Below, piece after piece: positions 43,374 through 54,730 of a stretch of DNA of 64,000 nt. Source of the DNA: Leptidea sinapis (Eukaryota > Arthropoda > Insecta > Lepidoptera > Pieridae); the NCBI RefSeq assembly GCF_905404315.1, contig NC_066276.1:11364001-11428000 (forward strand), given 5' to 3'. Below the pieces are notes generated by a model, which saw only the letters and a list, made by a program, of their open reading frames with translations, was not told the origin of the DNA and ran no database searches. Position 1 is the stretch's first letter. Each line of letters opens with the position of its first letter. A program made the position numbers and the translations under genes.

Positions 43374-43620
43374 TCAAATTGTTGTTGAAATAAATCTATT
43401 AGAAGAATTCGGTGGTGTTGATTGCTCCATTCCTAAGTATCGCTTATAAAGTTTAATAAAAACATAGTTACATGCGTTTTTAAAATCTAAAAGCAATCTT
43501 TTGAATTTTGCACCGTAAATATTATGGAAATTTTCTGGGATCCTGAAGAAGAACCATATACTTCGCCCAGCGAATGACCTACTTACTTGACTTAACCGAG
43601 TAGTAGGCATAATAAATTTA
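43374..43620 (-). mobile_element. LINE family D coding tail (broken)
   Basis: The minus strand encodes RLSQVSRSFAGRSIWFFFRI, then PENFHNIYGAKFKRLLLDFK and later LGMEQSTPP. The S...RF..K.PE...N.....FKR pattern is the C-terminal end of a non-LTR retrotransposon protein. It is old and lost its usual YY..N..... motif. GGTGGTGTTGATTGCTCCAT CCTAAGTA-like text aligns with CGGTCGCTCCATTCCCAAGT at 45270, linking it to the 45048 copy. Confidence 0.55.
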
Positions 43621-44272
43621 ATTTTTCCTGTGTTTGAGACTAAATCTGCGCAAGTTTCACTGATCGAATTAATCCTTGTCTTTTATGAATCAGGCGGCCA
43701 GCGTCAACCATTATGCATCCAACCTTGGTAGACTTTTGACACGCTCGCATGACTTTTATTGTACTCTTGGATTCTATAGGTAAATGAGAAATTAAAATAT
43801 TTTATGACGCATGCAGTTCTGTTATTGTGTAATTATTGATGTTACGTAAATTACGTCATGTAGCTTGACGAGTTTTACATAAACACTCTCCGTATATTTC
43901 ATTACATGCATTGAAAATATTTATTTAATTATGTATTATATTATTGAAGGTATTTTTTTTTTGAAAACATAATTATCTGCCTCTCACGGGATTTTCCATT
44001 AATCAGGTGGGGTGCGAAAGGGGGAGGGGATTTAAAAAGATCATGAAACTGAAAATGATCATCTAAACCGTGGGTCCCCTAGTATATTATAGGTAAGATG
44101 GATATTTTCCATTTGTGGTTTCCATGCAGAGTATTAGGTATCTACTACACTGCATTTACCTCTTGTAGGAAAAGCTGATTACAGTGACGTGAGGTGCTAA
44201 TTCAATTAATAATTCATGAGTATTATTTACCATCAAAAACTACCATGTCATGTATTTAAATATGTGATCCTC
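43621..44272. other. AT-rich DNA with a purine-rich patch
   Basis: GGTGGGGTGCGAAAGGGGGA at 44006-44025 is a G-rich run. Nothing else was noted. Confidence 0.4.
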
Positions 44273-44536
44273 TACCAGTAGGAGGCTCCTTTGCACCGGA
44301 TGTCGGCTAGATTATGGTCTGTGTTTCGGTCTGAAAGGCGCCGTAGCTAATGAAATAACTGGGCAAATGAGACTTAGCATCTTGTCTCAATGTGACGAGC
44401 GCAGTTTTAGTGCCGCTCAGGATTTTAGGGTTTTTTCAATAATCCTGAATGGCACTGCATTGTAATGGGCAGGCCGTATCAATTACCATCAGCTGAACGT
44501 CCTGCTCATCTCGTCCCTTATATTTTCATAAAAAAA
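44273..44536 (+). mobile_element. Family A, internally deleted
   Basis: TACCAGTAGGAGGCTCCTTT, then AGATTATGG jumps to TCTGTGTTTCGGTCTG, removing the first hairpin (CAGTAATG) and the GGCGCC region, about 60 bp. The tail TATTTTCATAAAAAAA is intact. Confidence 0.92.
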
Positions 44537-44764
44537 GGATGCCTCTAATACTATCAAATTCAGCAGAACAGTCGGGGCGAGCTAACATTAATAAACATGT
44601 CCTTATTAAGAGAATATTTGTTATTCTTGTCTATGTTGTCATATTGAATAATAATGCCACATGACGCGAATTAAATGGCAGTTCTCTTCCTAGTAAGCTT
44701 CCTGGTTATAATTATTGGATTATATTGATAGCAAGTATGGTAACTTCTAGTCCATTATGTAACT
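44537..44764. other. AT-rich spacer
   Basis: No feature recognised between family A and the GC-rich patch. Confidence 0.4.
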
Positions 44765-44905
44765 ACATTAAGCGCGCCAGTTGAATGCAGTCGAGGTAAA
44801 GAGTCCTCCCCCCGCTGTCCGCACACCTAGCCTCGCGCGCCTGCAGTGTAGTGATGTGCCATAGTCGACGCTTACCGTGTTATCGCGTTAATACTAAAGT
44901 TGCGA
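44765..44905. promoter_or_regulatory. GC-rich island, possible promoter or 5' exon
   Basis: TTAAGCGCGCCAGTTGAATG, TCCCCCCGCTGTCCGCACAC, CTCGCGCGCCTGCAGTGTAG and CATAGTCGACGCTTACC form a CpG-rich patch of about 140 bp, one of the few in the window with no repeat similarity. A donor-like GAG before GTAAAG lies on the plus strand (44794-44800), and ACG before GTAAGC lies on the minus strand near 44873. A short 5' exon on either strand would fit. No coding frame settles it. Confidence 0.25.
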
Positions 44906-45047
44906 TCCCGTGTTGATGTTTTTGATTTTAATAATAACTGATCCGAGTCCATCAGATTCCCAAAAAAAAATTATTCCATCGCCGAGCAAGAGAAATAGCA
45001 AGAAATGTTTAAGACAAGTGTTCAACACACAGAAAGGCAGAACAAAA

Positions 45048-45310
45048 ATTATTCAAATTCAAATACAAATATTTTTATTCAAAATAGGATGTGACATCAC
45101 TTATTGAAAGTCAAAAACTACCACCCATTTCAAAAAGAATGCCGCAGACCAAACAAGAACGGGCGCAACAAACTCAGCGGGCTTTTTTTCATATAATATA
45201 TAAATTTTAAAAGTAATGTCGATAATAACAATTAAACTTATTATTTAATAGCCTGCGGGCGGTCGCTCCATTCCCAAGTAAATATACTAAACTTGAAGCA
45301 TTGTTTAAAT
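45048..45310 (-). mobile_element. LINE family D 3' end
   Basis: TTTTTATTCAAAATAGGATG, CTTATTGAAAGTCAAAAACT, ACCACCCATTTCAAAAAGAA, and GAACGGGCGCAACAAACTCA, then CGGTCGCTCCATTCCCAAGT. This string is a very common LINE untranslated end in Lepidoptera, in minus orientation. Its coding tail would lie beyond 45310 but is truncated. Confidence 0.75.
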
Positions 45311-45617
45311 TTATCGACACACTATGATTAAAGTTATTAATTATAATTAGGTCACAGCACTATCGCATTCCTGGACTCTGCATTCAACTTGCGCGATATC
45401 TGTAGTAGGCAGTACAACAGAATTTACGCGTTTAATTAAACATTTGAAATGAAGGGTGTCATGTTTTAATCGGTATTCAGGGTATTGTTATTATATTATT
45501 ATGTATTCGAGTTTAAGCCTAAGCTAACAAAAGCTATTAGCTAACGTGATAATCGTTATTTAAACGTTAACTTTGATTTAATTAAGTAGGTAACTTGTAA
45601 CTAATTCTAGTAGGCTT
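45311..45617. other. AT-rich DNA, nothing recognised
   Basis: No repeat end or open frame between the two LINE pieces. Confidence 0.4.
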
Positions 45618-46020
45618 CATAAGATACATAATAGCTTTAAGGGTAAATGTTTACACTTCTATAACAAAGTCCCAGCCACTGTTCAGGCATTATCTATAAA
45701 TAAATTTAATTGTTTTATAAAAAAAATGGTTCTGTCGTTAATCCTATTACTCCACTGCTGAATATCTAAATGATCGGACAGCCTGGGACTAGATTGTGAT
45801 TATTTTATAGCAACTGTACAATATTGTATATTTTTATTGAAAAGAGCGCAAAAAAAAAGAATGCTGGGAGAGTTTCTTGCGCCGCTTCTTCTCTCTCAGA
45901 GCGCCATTTGTTTCCGAAGCGGTAGAAGTATCTAGTAGTATAAGAAATGACATCAAAAAGAATTCTAAAGGAATCAATTTTGAGAAAATAAATGCCTTTT
46001 ATGCCTTTTATGCCTTTTTA
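45618..46020 (+). mobile_element. LINE family C 3' end, best tail
   Basis: AAGATACATAATAGCTTTAA, CAAAGTCCCAGCCACTGTTC, and GTTTCTTGCGCCGCTTCTTC. The end reads AAATGCCTTTTATGCCTTTT, then ATGCCTTTTT, three units of the tail repeat. The coding part is frameshifted in the A-run after TTGTTTTATAA. Confidence 0.9.
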
Positions 46021-46224
46021 GGTATAATGATTCCTTAACGGTCATTTCTCCAATACTTTCTCGTCTGTTCAGTCTGTATTTTTTTACTCTCTTTCAATAT
46101 TTATTTTTTAAATAAGAGGAACGTCTTTATGATCTGTGTCTCTCATGTTTTATTGACATTGAATTTTTTTAAGTGCTATAACTAATTAAGTGCTATATAA
46201 ATAACTTCACTCAGTGCGTAAGGT
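46021..46224. other. AT-rich flank upstream of a TATA-like motif
   Basis: TTAAGTGCTATAACTAATTA, then AGTGCTATATAAATAAC, contains a second TATA-like motif (46194-46203) and a TCAGT initiator-like string 19 bases on, too close for a standard pair. Confidence 0.35.
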
Positions 46225-46260
46225 TATAAAAAAACAGGCCGCAGAAGGCTAGTTTACAAC
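46225..46260 (+). promoter_or_regulatory. TATA-like core promoter candidate
   Basis: TATAAAAAAA starts at 46225. CTAGTTT, a passable insect initiator, follows about 25-30 bases on, before the small ORF at 46301. It may equally be a chance match in AT-rich DNA. Confidence 0.2.
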
Positions 46261-46300
46261 ATTTGTCAACTTTCAACGGCTTTTTAAAACAATTAGAAAA

Positions 46301-46387
46301 ATGGTAAAATTTTGGCAGCGAAGCATGAGCAAAACCTCATTTTTACTTTGGATGTTTGTAACAGCTGCTTTGTCCTTATTGAAGTGA
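46301..46387 (+). CDS. Small hydrophobic ORF, 28 codons, unproven
   Basis: ATG in good context (GAAAAATGG) opens MVKFWQRSMSK, then a hydrophobic run TSFLLWMFVTAALSLL, then K and a stop. It could be a membrane micropeptide or, read only as an exon, a signal peptide. A GTGATT at the stop is a weak donor, and a strong polypyrimidine acceptor (TTTGCCTGCCTCTCCAG) lies only about 35 bases on, too close for an intron. There is no similarity I recognise. Short length and AT-rich context make chance a serious alternative. Confidence 0.2.
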   Translation: MVKFWQRSMSKTSFLLWMFVTAALSLLK

Positions 46388-46945
46388 TTTTTTTTTGTGT
46401 TTGCCTGCCTCTCCAGAGCAGAAGCGATATCATGTATAGATTTTTAATTCAGTCAGTAGATAATTACCGTCGCTCGGTATATTAATAATAATGCACTGCG
46501 TTAGATATATTTAGTAATTGTCGCATATATAGTTATTAGTTATATAGCAATCTTTGAGTGCACGATGGATCCAAATTTTTATCACTTTGACTCTCTTATC
46601 TATGTGATCAATTAGGAAAAGTAGCACATTGTCCGTTTTCGCTTTGCAAAAGATTTACTCTGCCAAACTAATTAATTAATACACTATCTACAAAATTTAT
46701 TGTGCGAAAAGATACGATTTTTAAAATAGATCAAAACTTAATTTGCCTTAAAGCCGGGTTTAATAAATTTGCGCGGTACCCAAGAAAATTTTCTAATATA
46801 AAGTAGCCTGCGGTACTTCTACTGTTCCTATTGTTTGGTGTCTATTAGTTTCGGAGATTATAATAAAGAGAAAGACTTGCATTTAATAATTAGATGTTAT
46901 TTTGATAATATACACAGTTATCTGAATTTTATTTCCATTACATAT
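46388..46945. other. AT-rich DNA, nothing recognised
   Basis: Beyond the acceptor-like CTCCAG at 46410-46415, a 22-codon frame is open but has no character. Confidence 0.35.
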
Positions 46946-47251
46946 ACCAGTGGGAGGCTCCTTTGCACAGGATGCCGGTTAGATTATGGGTAACACAACC
47001 GCCTAATGGCGCCTACTTCTGAAGTGAAGCAGTAATGTGTTTCGATCTAAAGGGCGCCGTAGCTAGTGAAATTACTGGGCAAATGAGACTTAACATCTTA
47101 TGTCGCAAGGTGACGAGTGCAATTGTAGTGCCACTCAGAATATTTGTGTTTTTAAAAAATTCCTGAACGGCACCGCATTGTTATGGGCATGTATAAATTA
47201 CTATCAGCTGAACGTCCTGCTCGTCTCGTCCCTTATTTTCATAAAAAAAAA
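46946..47251 (+). mobile_element. Family A, full-length reference-like copy
   Basis: ACCAGTGGGAGGCTCCTTTG to CTTATTTTCATAAAAAAAAA. Order of parts: 5' end, GGATGCCGGYTAGATTATGG, GGCGCCTA, the first hairpin (here shortened), GGGCGCCGTAGCTAGTGAAA, GAGACTTAACATCTTATGTC, the large hairpin (weakened: GTGCCACTCAG and CTGAACGGCAC), the ATCAGCTGAACGTCCTGCTC tail block, and the A-run. It is non-coding. The A-run sets the orientation and marks it as a retroposed element. Confidence 0.92.
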
Positions 47252-47825
47252 TCAAAATAACTATGTATTGCCTTTGGCCATCTAAAAAGCAATTCGAAAG
47301 TCGGTATTTGCTCACTATCAAGTACGTTATCGTAATATAGTATTTAAAACTATGATATCAATAAAGGAAACATTATAATAAGATATAGTATTGAAAAGAC
47401 GACAAGCTAATAATAAATGATAAGCTTTGATGTGGTTTCTTCCTTCCATCGACCTTTCGATAAGATTTATTGCGTGTAAATAATAATATGCGATTCAATA
47501 ATGATGAATAATGCATAATCTTATGAATGGAGAGACAGGAAATTGCCAATTATGTTCGTAACTAAAACGTAATTCAAAAATATCGGATGTATATACACGT
47601 AGGAGTGTGATATTTAGTAGGCACATGAAACACTTACACCTCGGTGACATAATATGTCTGTTCGGCGTAAAAACTCAGCAAACGCGTTTGGCTAGATGAA
47701 AATTAGCTGGATACTTTTTCGCCCCCAACGGATAGTAGTAGATTTTTATTAGAATTATTAGAGCCAATTGCGAGATACATAATATCGATACACAAGTATG
47801 TATGAATTAGAACTGCTTGATTCAG
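47252..47825. other. AT-rich DNA, nothing recognised
   Basis: ACCTCGGTGACATAATATGT and CAGCAAACGCGTTTGGCTAG (47638-47694) form a slightly GC-richer spot without recognisable identity. Confidence 0.35.
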
Positions 47826-47833
47826 TATAAAAG
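47826..47833 (+). promoter_or_regulatory. Consensus TATA box TATAAAAG
   Basis: TATAAAAG matches the insect TATA consensus exactly. An ATG lies 55 bases downstream, and CACTCATTC between them offers an initiator-like site, slightly farther than ideal. Confidence 0.22.
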
Positions 47834-47880
47834 ATAAGTGATAGACTTAAAACTTATATTCACTCATTCATTACATCACA

Positions 47881-47973
47881 ATGACAAATATAAAGCAGAT
47901 AATTAATTGTTTCCAACGAAAAAGAAATTACAAATTACTGCCTATTGAAGAAATGTATAACACTGAAGGATAA
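47881..47973 (+). CDS. Small ORF downstream of the TATA box, unproven
   Basis: Thirty codons, MTNIKQIINCFQRKRNYKLL then PIEEMYNTEG and a stop. The context TCACAATGA is fair. There is no signal peptide, membrane segment or known motif, and no donor at which it could end as a first exon. Retained only because of the upstream consensus TATA box. Confidence 0.15.
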   Translation: MTNIKQIINCFQRKRNYKLLPIEEMYNTEG

Positions 47974-48959
47974 GAAACGCAAGTTTCGCTCAAACTAAAA
48001 GTAATGAATTGAATCATAGTATAATCAACACTTTTTCACCACCAATACAATAGTGGAAAGTTTAACTACAATATCCGACTATGTAATATATCCGACGAGA
48101 ATTTCATAACTTTCTTACGCCTTTTGAAATGTATACACCCAAGGCGTGCCTTTCAAAGTGTTATAAAATATGTTTATCTTTGCAATTCATTTAAATTTAA
48201 CTTAATTGTTACTTTGAATTGTTTTTGTTGTTGTACATTGTACCTTGTACATAAAAGTTGTACCTTTAATTATGTTACTTTATTACATATAAGTATCTTT
48301 AACGTCATAATTAAGAGTTTGCATTGGTGAATTTACTAAATTTATGTATAAAATGTCTTAACATTTGTTGGTTTCAAATTAAGAACTAAAAGCAGATTTT
48401 TAACAAACCTATGTTATTAATTTAGTTTGCAATAATGTCAATATTGTCAGGTAATCACATTCATAAAAATATGAATAATTTAACTAGACTGTTTCGACGA
48501 ATATAGAAACATTATACGTAAAAGTTTATTGTAACACAACGCCATTAGTAAATTTCCACAACTTTAAACAAAATATATAAAATATTTTAGATGGACCGGA
48601 TAAGATAAGGTGCATAAATCATTGTCTTTGCTTGTGATAACATAGTTTTGATATTTGTGATAGCGTGTGCCAATTTTATCTAAATCAAGGAGAAGCGATA
48701 AAATTTTGTTTAGTCATTTATAGCGAATTTCTCAATATATAATGTTAAGATTAAATTAAACACAAAAGCATTTGTTATATTATGTATCAACTACTTTTCC
48801 TAAGGAAATGGTTAGAAAAGAATTAAATACAGGTTAGAGAGATAGATAAGAGATGAAGGTAAAAATTTAAATGGAGTACCATGGATAGCCGGATGCAAGA
48901 GATTTTAATGAAGGATATGGGCGAGGTACGAAGGTACAAAGTTGTAAATTGAAAATCAA
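47974..48959. other. AT-rich DNA, nothing recognised
   Basis: A 68-residue plus frame (48124-48330) is compositionally ordinary. Confidence 0.4.
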
Positions 48960-49185
48960 TAAAAAAAAAAACAAAACGTGTTTATTGATTACGTGATGTT
49001 AAGTGATCGATGTCGGCTTTTTTGGAACGTAACTCGTTTTTCTTTCACATCTTGGAAGCACCGCACATGAAAGCTCATTCCACAGTTTGATTGTAATAAG
49101 CAGATAGAAGAAAAGTTATTTTTCCCTTTTTCATTTTGATCTATCTTCTCAATCTCGTAGTGCATAAAATCATAAGATTGCCTCT
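48960..49185 (-). mobile_element. Old family B LINE piece
   Basis: An A/T-rich edge, then GATGTTAAGTGATCGATGTC, then GAAGCACCGCACATGAAAGC and TCATTCCACAGTTTGATTGT, matches GAAACACCGCACAAGGAAGC, then TCATTCCACAGCTTCGTAAT, of the 59373 copy. About 80 bp of the 3' end is deleted, and the coding part is degraded. Confidence 0.6.
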
Positions 49186-49557
49186 GTATACAGAAGGAGA
49201 GATGCTAATGAATAACGAAGTCACTATAATGAAAAAAATTATGAATAACCAGGTCTGATTTTTGAATAACTGTTTGTCGTTGTATTATAGAACAATAAAT
49301 AGTTAATCTACATAGAGATAAATAGTCTTTCAAATTATTGATTAAGTAAACAAACAATATTAGTTTCTATTTAATCGCAAAATGCACTTATAATAAGTAA
49401 TATCGTTGTTCTTGTCTCTCTCATAATAATCTCAAAGACTAACCACTATTCTCGCATAGTTAAAGTGAATGTCATTAAAAAAAAAAGTTAAAGTGAGGAA
49501 GAGAAAAATAGCGGATCTCTAACTCCTTGTCCTTTTATTCCTTGTACTTACTGGCCC
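49186..49557. other. AT-rich DNA, nothing recognised
   Basis: A short spacer before family A; no motif noted. Confidence 0.4.
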
Positions 49558-49870
49558 TTTTTAAAATGAAAATAAGGGACGAGATGAGCAGGACGTTCAG
49601 CTGATGCTAATTGATACGCCCTACCCATTACAATGCAGTGCCGATCAGAATTCTTGAAAAACCCAAAAATTCTGAGCGGCACTACAATTGCGCTCGTCAC
49701 CTTGAGACATAAGATGTTAAGTCTCATTTGCCCAGTAATTTCACTAGCTACGGCGCCCTTCAGACCGAAACACAGTAATGTTTACACATTACTGCTTCAC
49801 GGCAGAAATAGGCGCCGTTGTGGTACCCATAATCTAGCCGGCTTCCTGTGGAAAGGAGCCTCCTACTGGT
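49558..49870 (-). mobile_element. Family A, full length, minus strand
   Basis: AATGAAAATAAGGGACGAGA to GGAGCCTCCTACTGGT. The first hairpin is perfect (CAGTAATGTTTACACATTACTG contains the 8-bp arms). The antisense frame MQCRSEFLKNPKILSGTTIA is open in this and several other copies, by sequence chance, with no protein family behind it. Confidence 0.95.
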
Positions 49871-51977
49871 CCTATAATAATTTTCCGTAGTTTTAAATCA
49901 AAATTAAACCTATTGATCTGTATTACAGATTGGTTAATTCTCAATACTGAATCTTTACTGAAATTTTCTCCACTTTATTCTACCTATTTTCCCAACCTTG
50001 TTTTGCAAAGATGAATTTCATTATTCAATCCAAGTTCACCTTTACTTTGGCAGACTCTATACAGAATGTTGGCATTGGCTGGCTGGATGGGCATTACCAT
50101 AGCAACCATTTCTGCCGCCTATAAAGCAATGCAATATATATGCAAGCTTTTCTTTTGTTTCATTTTGTAGGAAGTGGTCATTATTTGAAACACCGAATAC
50201 AATGACGGTTCAGTATTTCAGCTTACTGTTTAGCTTAGCCAGACTCACGATTTCTTACCATCACAAAACATACGGTTTTTTAACTCAACGGCGGAATCAT
50301 TGCAAATAGATCACGAAGTGAATTCGTATATATTTTCCTTTCACTCGCCAACACCGTGACTATCACACACTACAATTGAATGAAGCCTCTCTCTTATCGC
50401 TAATCATTTGGAAAAATACAAATACTTTTATTGCTGGGGAAAACTTCCGCAGCACCGTTTTGTTTACGAATAATAAAACAATAATGAGATAACCTTAACT
50501 TAAATATGCTGCATAAATATGATGTGGATAGCTAGCATTTCATAGGCGCGAAAAATCCTTGAAATACAACGAGGATAGATATTTTTTTAATTTTACTCAC
50601 TGGCGGTTAAGCATGGGATTCACATGATTATCCTTATATAGCATTTTTATTTTTATTTTTAACTTATTTGGTAAGCCGAGCGGACAATTGTTTCACCAAA
50701 CAGCATTCGGATTAATCGGATCCTTTGTCATATTATGAGACGGCATCTCTCCCAAACCGATCCCTTCTATTTTTTATTTGGGGCTAAACAGAACATAAAA
50801 ATAACGACATACAGAACTTATGAATCTAACTCTAATGCAGATATATTGAGCTCAGAAGGATTTAAATGAATTTAAATATTTAAAATATTATTTAATTGTT
50901 AAAACATGAGTGCAATTCACAGGCGGTAGAAGTAACATTTAAAAATTTTGGCTTCAAAATAATGAGACGAATGTAAAATTTCGTCTTCGAGGATAATTGG
51001 AGGTCTTAGTAATGATTGATACAAAGTTTGATAAATATTTTACATTTTATTCGTATATATGTATTACATAGATGTATTCACACTCAGAGCGTACATTTTC
51101 GATAAACGATACAAGAGGCTTGTGGTAACTAAAGTATGAAATAAATACTTTGGTCTTAATATGGTCACTATGTCATTGGAGTACTGTTTTTGATCTTGCT
51201 GTTAATACAGTGCGACTGCTGCATATTTTAAATCGAATCGAATCGCTGTAGCCGATGCATAAGAAGCATATGCAGTCCTGGTACATGTAGCTAGGATGAC
51301 ACATGATTTCAACCGCTATGAAAGACATTACAATCACCACTACCATATTTATGGTGTCTATGTATTAATACGTCGTGCGCATGACGTCAGAATATATTAA
51401 AGTATACTCGCGTCATACATAAGACAATCTCTTCTTCGACTATGATCGCCTGGTACCAAAACATTGTATAATGCTTTCTATCTCAATTTCTCCCACGTAA
51501 TCTAATGAATTTATGTGTCCTGTCTCTTCTTACTGTCTCGCTTTTTCGTTTCATCGACTTTCAAATCACAACGATGCTAAAGAAATTTTAACTTCAAAAA
51601 CTGATTACCTATATTATATCGATATAGCTTTATAAAGCACGGAGTAAAACATATTTTTGTATCATTTGATAATTGAAGGCAAAAGCGCATCCGGAACTCC
51701 TGGTGATAAATGATCACCGTCACTATGATCCCAAGTGTTGAACCCGACTCGATCAGAATTTAAAAATGATCGAAAAATGTAACATGAATTTATTACCATA
51801 GCAACAACTAATAATGCAAATACGAAAACTTGAATTATAAAAGGGCCGCTCCTTAGAAATAAGCAGACAAGATTTTTATATGAATTAATTCTGTGTCATA
51901 TTAACATTTATTCATATCACTGATAATGTTCGTAGAATTATTTATGTATTAAATAATAATTCTATTATTTTTAAAAG
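49871..51977. other. AT-rich DNA; faint family A and B relics
   Basis: GCATTACCATAGCAACCATT, then TCTGCCGCCTATAAAGCAAT (50090-50130), looks like the middle of a very old plus-strand family A copy. GAACTCCTGGTGATAAATGA, then TCACCGTCAC (51695-51724), resembles family B. No gene was found. Confidence 0.35.
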
Positions 51978-52075
51978 CGTCGTTGTCGCAATAGTTTGAG
52001 CCGTTGACTTTAAACACGAAACCCCCGGTTTGATCCCCGTCCACCACGTACCAATTAGTTTTCGGTTTTCAAATT
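51978..52075 (+). mobile_element. tRNA-derived SINE head, body type 2
   Basis: GTCGCAATAGTTTGAGCC is A-box-like, CCCCGGTTTGATCCCCGTCC is a good B box, and ACCACGTACCAATTAGTTTT, the type-2 exit, follows. The downstream body is unrecognised. A 126-residue minus frame over it (51942-52322) is incidental. Confidence 0.6.
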
Positions 52076-53747
52076 CATATATAGCTTTGTTCGACGCCTC
52101 AGCTTTTATAAGATTTCCATAACAAAATCTCCTACCCGAATTATCAGGACTAGAATATTTTCCAATCCATAAAGTAAACAATTGCAAAATGAATAATATA
52201 AATATTTGAATCTTAATATCTTTGCAGGTAAGGATATTATTAAACAATGTTGGGTTTTCTTGTAGTTTATTATTTGCAAAATGAAACACTTGTCTCCACA
52301 CTTCAAGGTTATTATTTTTCAATACAATAGATTTTAATTTATGAAAATTTTATTTGATTTGCGTGAACATTAACCACATGTGAACTCACGTAAAATTCGG
52401 TCTAAAATTTCCACAGAATTGCAATGTGAATAATCGTTTATTTGATAACTTACACGAGGAGACTTATATGAAAGGTTATTATTACAACAGTTATATTGAA
52501 TATACGAAGAGTTGTAGCTGGTTATTGTGTGGGTTTTATCTATTCGATTACAATAAAATGAACATCAAAGTCAATAGCCATTTACTCAATTAGGTGCAGA
52601 AAAAGACTTATGAACATCACAATTAAACATCTTACCATTTACTGCAGCTTCAAAAGAGATAGAGAACTTAATGATATCACCTAACAACTTTTGCTCGTAA
52701 TTTACGACATACGATATTTGCAGGTGCTTCATTATAACAGCTATCCATGTAATATATAACACATGAGGTAACTGTACTTAGTAATATCCATGGTTTATCA
52801 GACGCTTGAAAGAGCAAAAAACTTCAAGGGCACGAAGACGTAGAGTTTTGACCTCAAGATTAATGACTCTAACACGTTTTCGGGGAATCCATTCAAGAAT
52901 AATTCGTCTTCCGTTGAAAAGTGGATGCATTTTTGTGAGGACTAACTAGGTATGGAATATTTTTCCTGTTTTATATGAGTCATCATTAAATTGGCAAAAT
53001 TACTGAGAACAATTTGTGAATCGTCTACTACTACTGACTACTGATAACAATTTTTTTTTATTTCCTCTCCTTTGGATCACATTTTGGATCACATTTTCCA
53101 TGCATCCGCTTCAAGTTTTCTTTCATTGATTCACATTGAAAGTATACTTGCATGTTCTACTTCAAAGTGTTTTTATTTATTCCAAGGTAGGGAAACGAAG
53201 CTCAAAAGTCACACACTATCGGGCAGGTTGTCTACGTCTAAGACGTATATTCGTAAGACTAGTATATTCTTAATCTATGATTGTATAACTCTTTTTCGCT
53301 ATGCAACTTTGTATTTAATCATGTTTTCTAACTACACTATATCTTGTGACGTATTAATATTATGAAAGTAAACAATATTTGTGCCGTCAGTCGCCATGAT
53401 TCACAATAATATTTACGAGTGACCGTTCGAGACATCAGACTATTTACTATTTGGCTCAGGATTAGACGATTTGGTTGAAACGACGCCAAATGTATGCACA
53501 TTTTGCAAAACCGTGTAATTATAAACCAGACTGAAACGTATATATACTCCAACCATAACAAAGAAGTGCTACGTAATATTATATTTTGTCTGGAGAATCA
53601 TTACATAATCTTTCATATAATATGTCACTTAACCAGCATGAAATTTACCGTGCTTAATATTGTATTTCAGTTTCAAGAGCTAGTGAAATTACTGAGCTCA
53701 TCTACTATATATCTACCCTAAGATAATTTATACGTCCAGATACGCCT
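52076..53747. other. AT-rich DNA, no gene accepted
   Basis: ATTTTGGATCAC is duplicated in tandem at 53081-53096. Frames of 97, 74 and 75 residues at 53072-53721 overlap on opposite strands and none looks biased. Confidence 0.4.
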
Positions 53748-53926
53748 CTTGCTGCTATACAACCGATGAAAATAGGCCAGGTTTATTACTTTAGTGTGCG
53801 TGACATCTACATCTTACACTCGCAATTTGTATGTCACTTGCCCAAAATAGGGGTAAACTGTCGTCCTCGATTTTTTTTAACGTTTTCACATTTCTCACAG
53901 TCTATCTAGACGTATAATTGATATAA
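53748..53926 (+). repeat. Unclassified dispersed repeat, copy 2
   Basis: CTTGCTGCTATACAACCGAT, AGGCCAGGTTTATTACTTTA, CTTACACTCGCAATTTGTAT and CACAGTCTATCTAGACGTAT match copy 1 at 31839 in the same orientation. The inner hairpin is degraded (GACATCTACATC). The terminal GTCTATCTAGAC retains most of its symmetry. Confidence 0.75.
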
Positions 53927-54699
53927 GTTTTTATCTCTATTTTTTTCCATCTCATTTCTATTTCTTTGGTATTTTCAATGTTCACAATGCAATTATTGCT
54001 ACGAAATGGCAGTGCACATATACCGGTGTGTTCCTTTTTGAAGATCGTGGGATTCTGAATTTCAGGCACATGGCATATTCCGTCTAGGTCTCAACACGAG
54101 CGTAGCAAGAGGTTCGTCGAATCTCAGCAGATTGAGATGCTCTCTCAGAAGATGTTGCTGCCCATCATCCGTTCTTTGTATCCCTTAGTCACCTCTTACG
54201 ATACTTTTTACACATTATCATATGACGTTCTGTCACTTAACTTGAACACACTGAATGATTCAAGCCAATTTCTATATCCAATGGCAATCCTAGTGACGAT
54301 TGGAGAACAGGAGAGATTGTTATTTTTATCCGTTTCCAGCCATTTTTGGCATTTCAATAAATAATCTATACTTATTTTTTCAAATCATCTATGGAATGAC
54401 ACATTGGTATTTACAAATTTAATTTGTACTAAAATTTTTAGTATTTATATGAATAAGCGTCGGATTTGGAAATTAAGATCGAGATATTGAAATGCAGATT
54501 CAGGATCCAGTGACGAATAACATAAGGACTAGATCTTTAAAAAATGTCTATTATAAAACCTAAATACATACATTATTTACTATAATAAAATTGTAACAAC
54601 GTATAAACTGTGCATTGATATTTTTAAATGTTTACTTTGAGTGTGTTATACAAAAAATACTGAAGCTCAAAAAGCAGTTTATAGAGGCTGTCTGTTTGT

Positions 54700-54730
<31 letters not shown>

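Noticed and set aside
49633..49890. 85-residue ORF with MQCRS..LKNPKIL, similar to ORFs at 30295 and 19526
   Set aside because: The recurrence is because all lie in family A copies. The frame is broken in most copies and antisense to the retroposon, so it is not a conserved protein.
51942..52322. 126-residue minus-strand ORF
   Set aside because: It overlaps a SINE head on the opposite strand and has ordinary composition.
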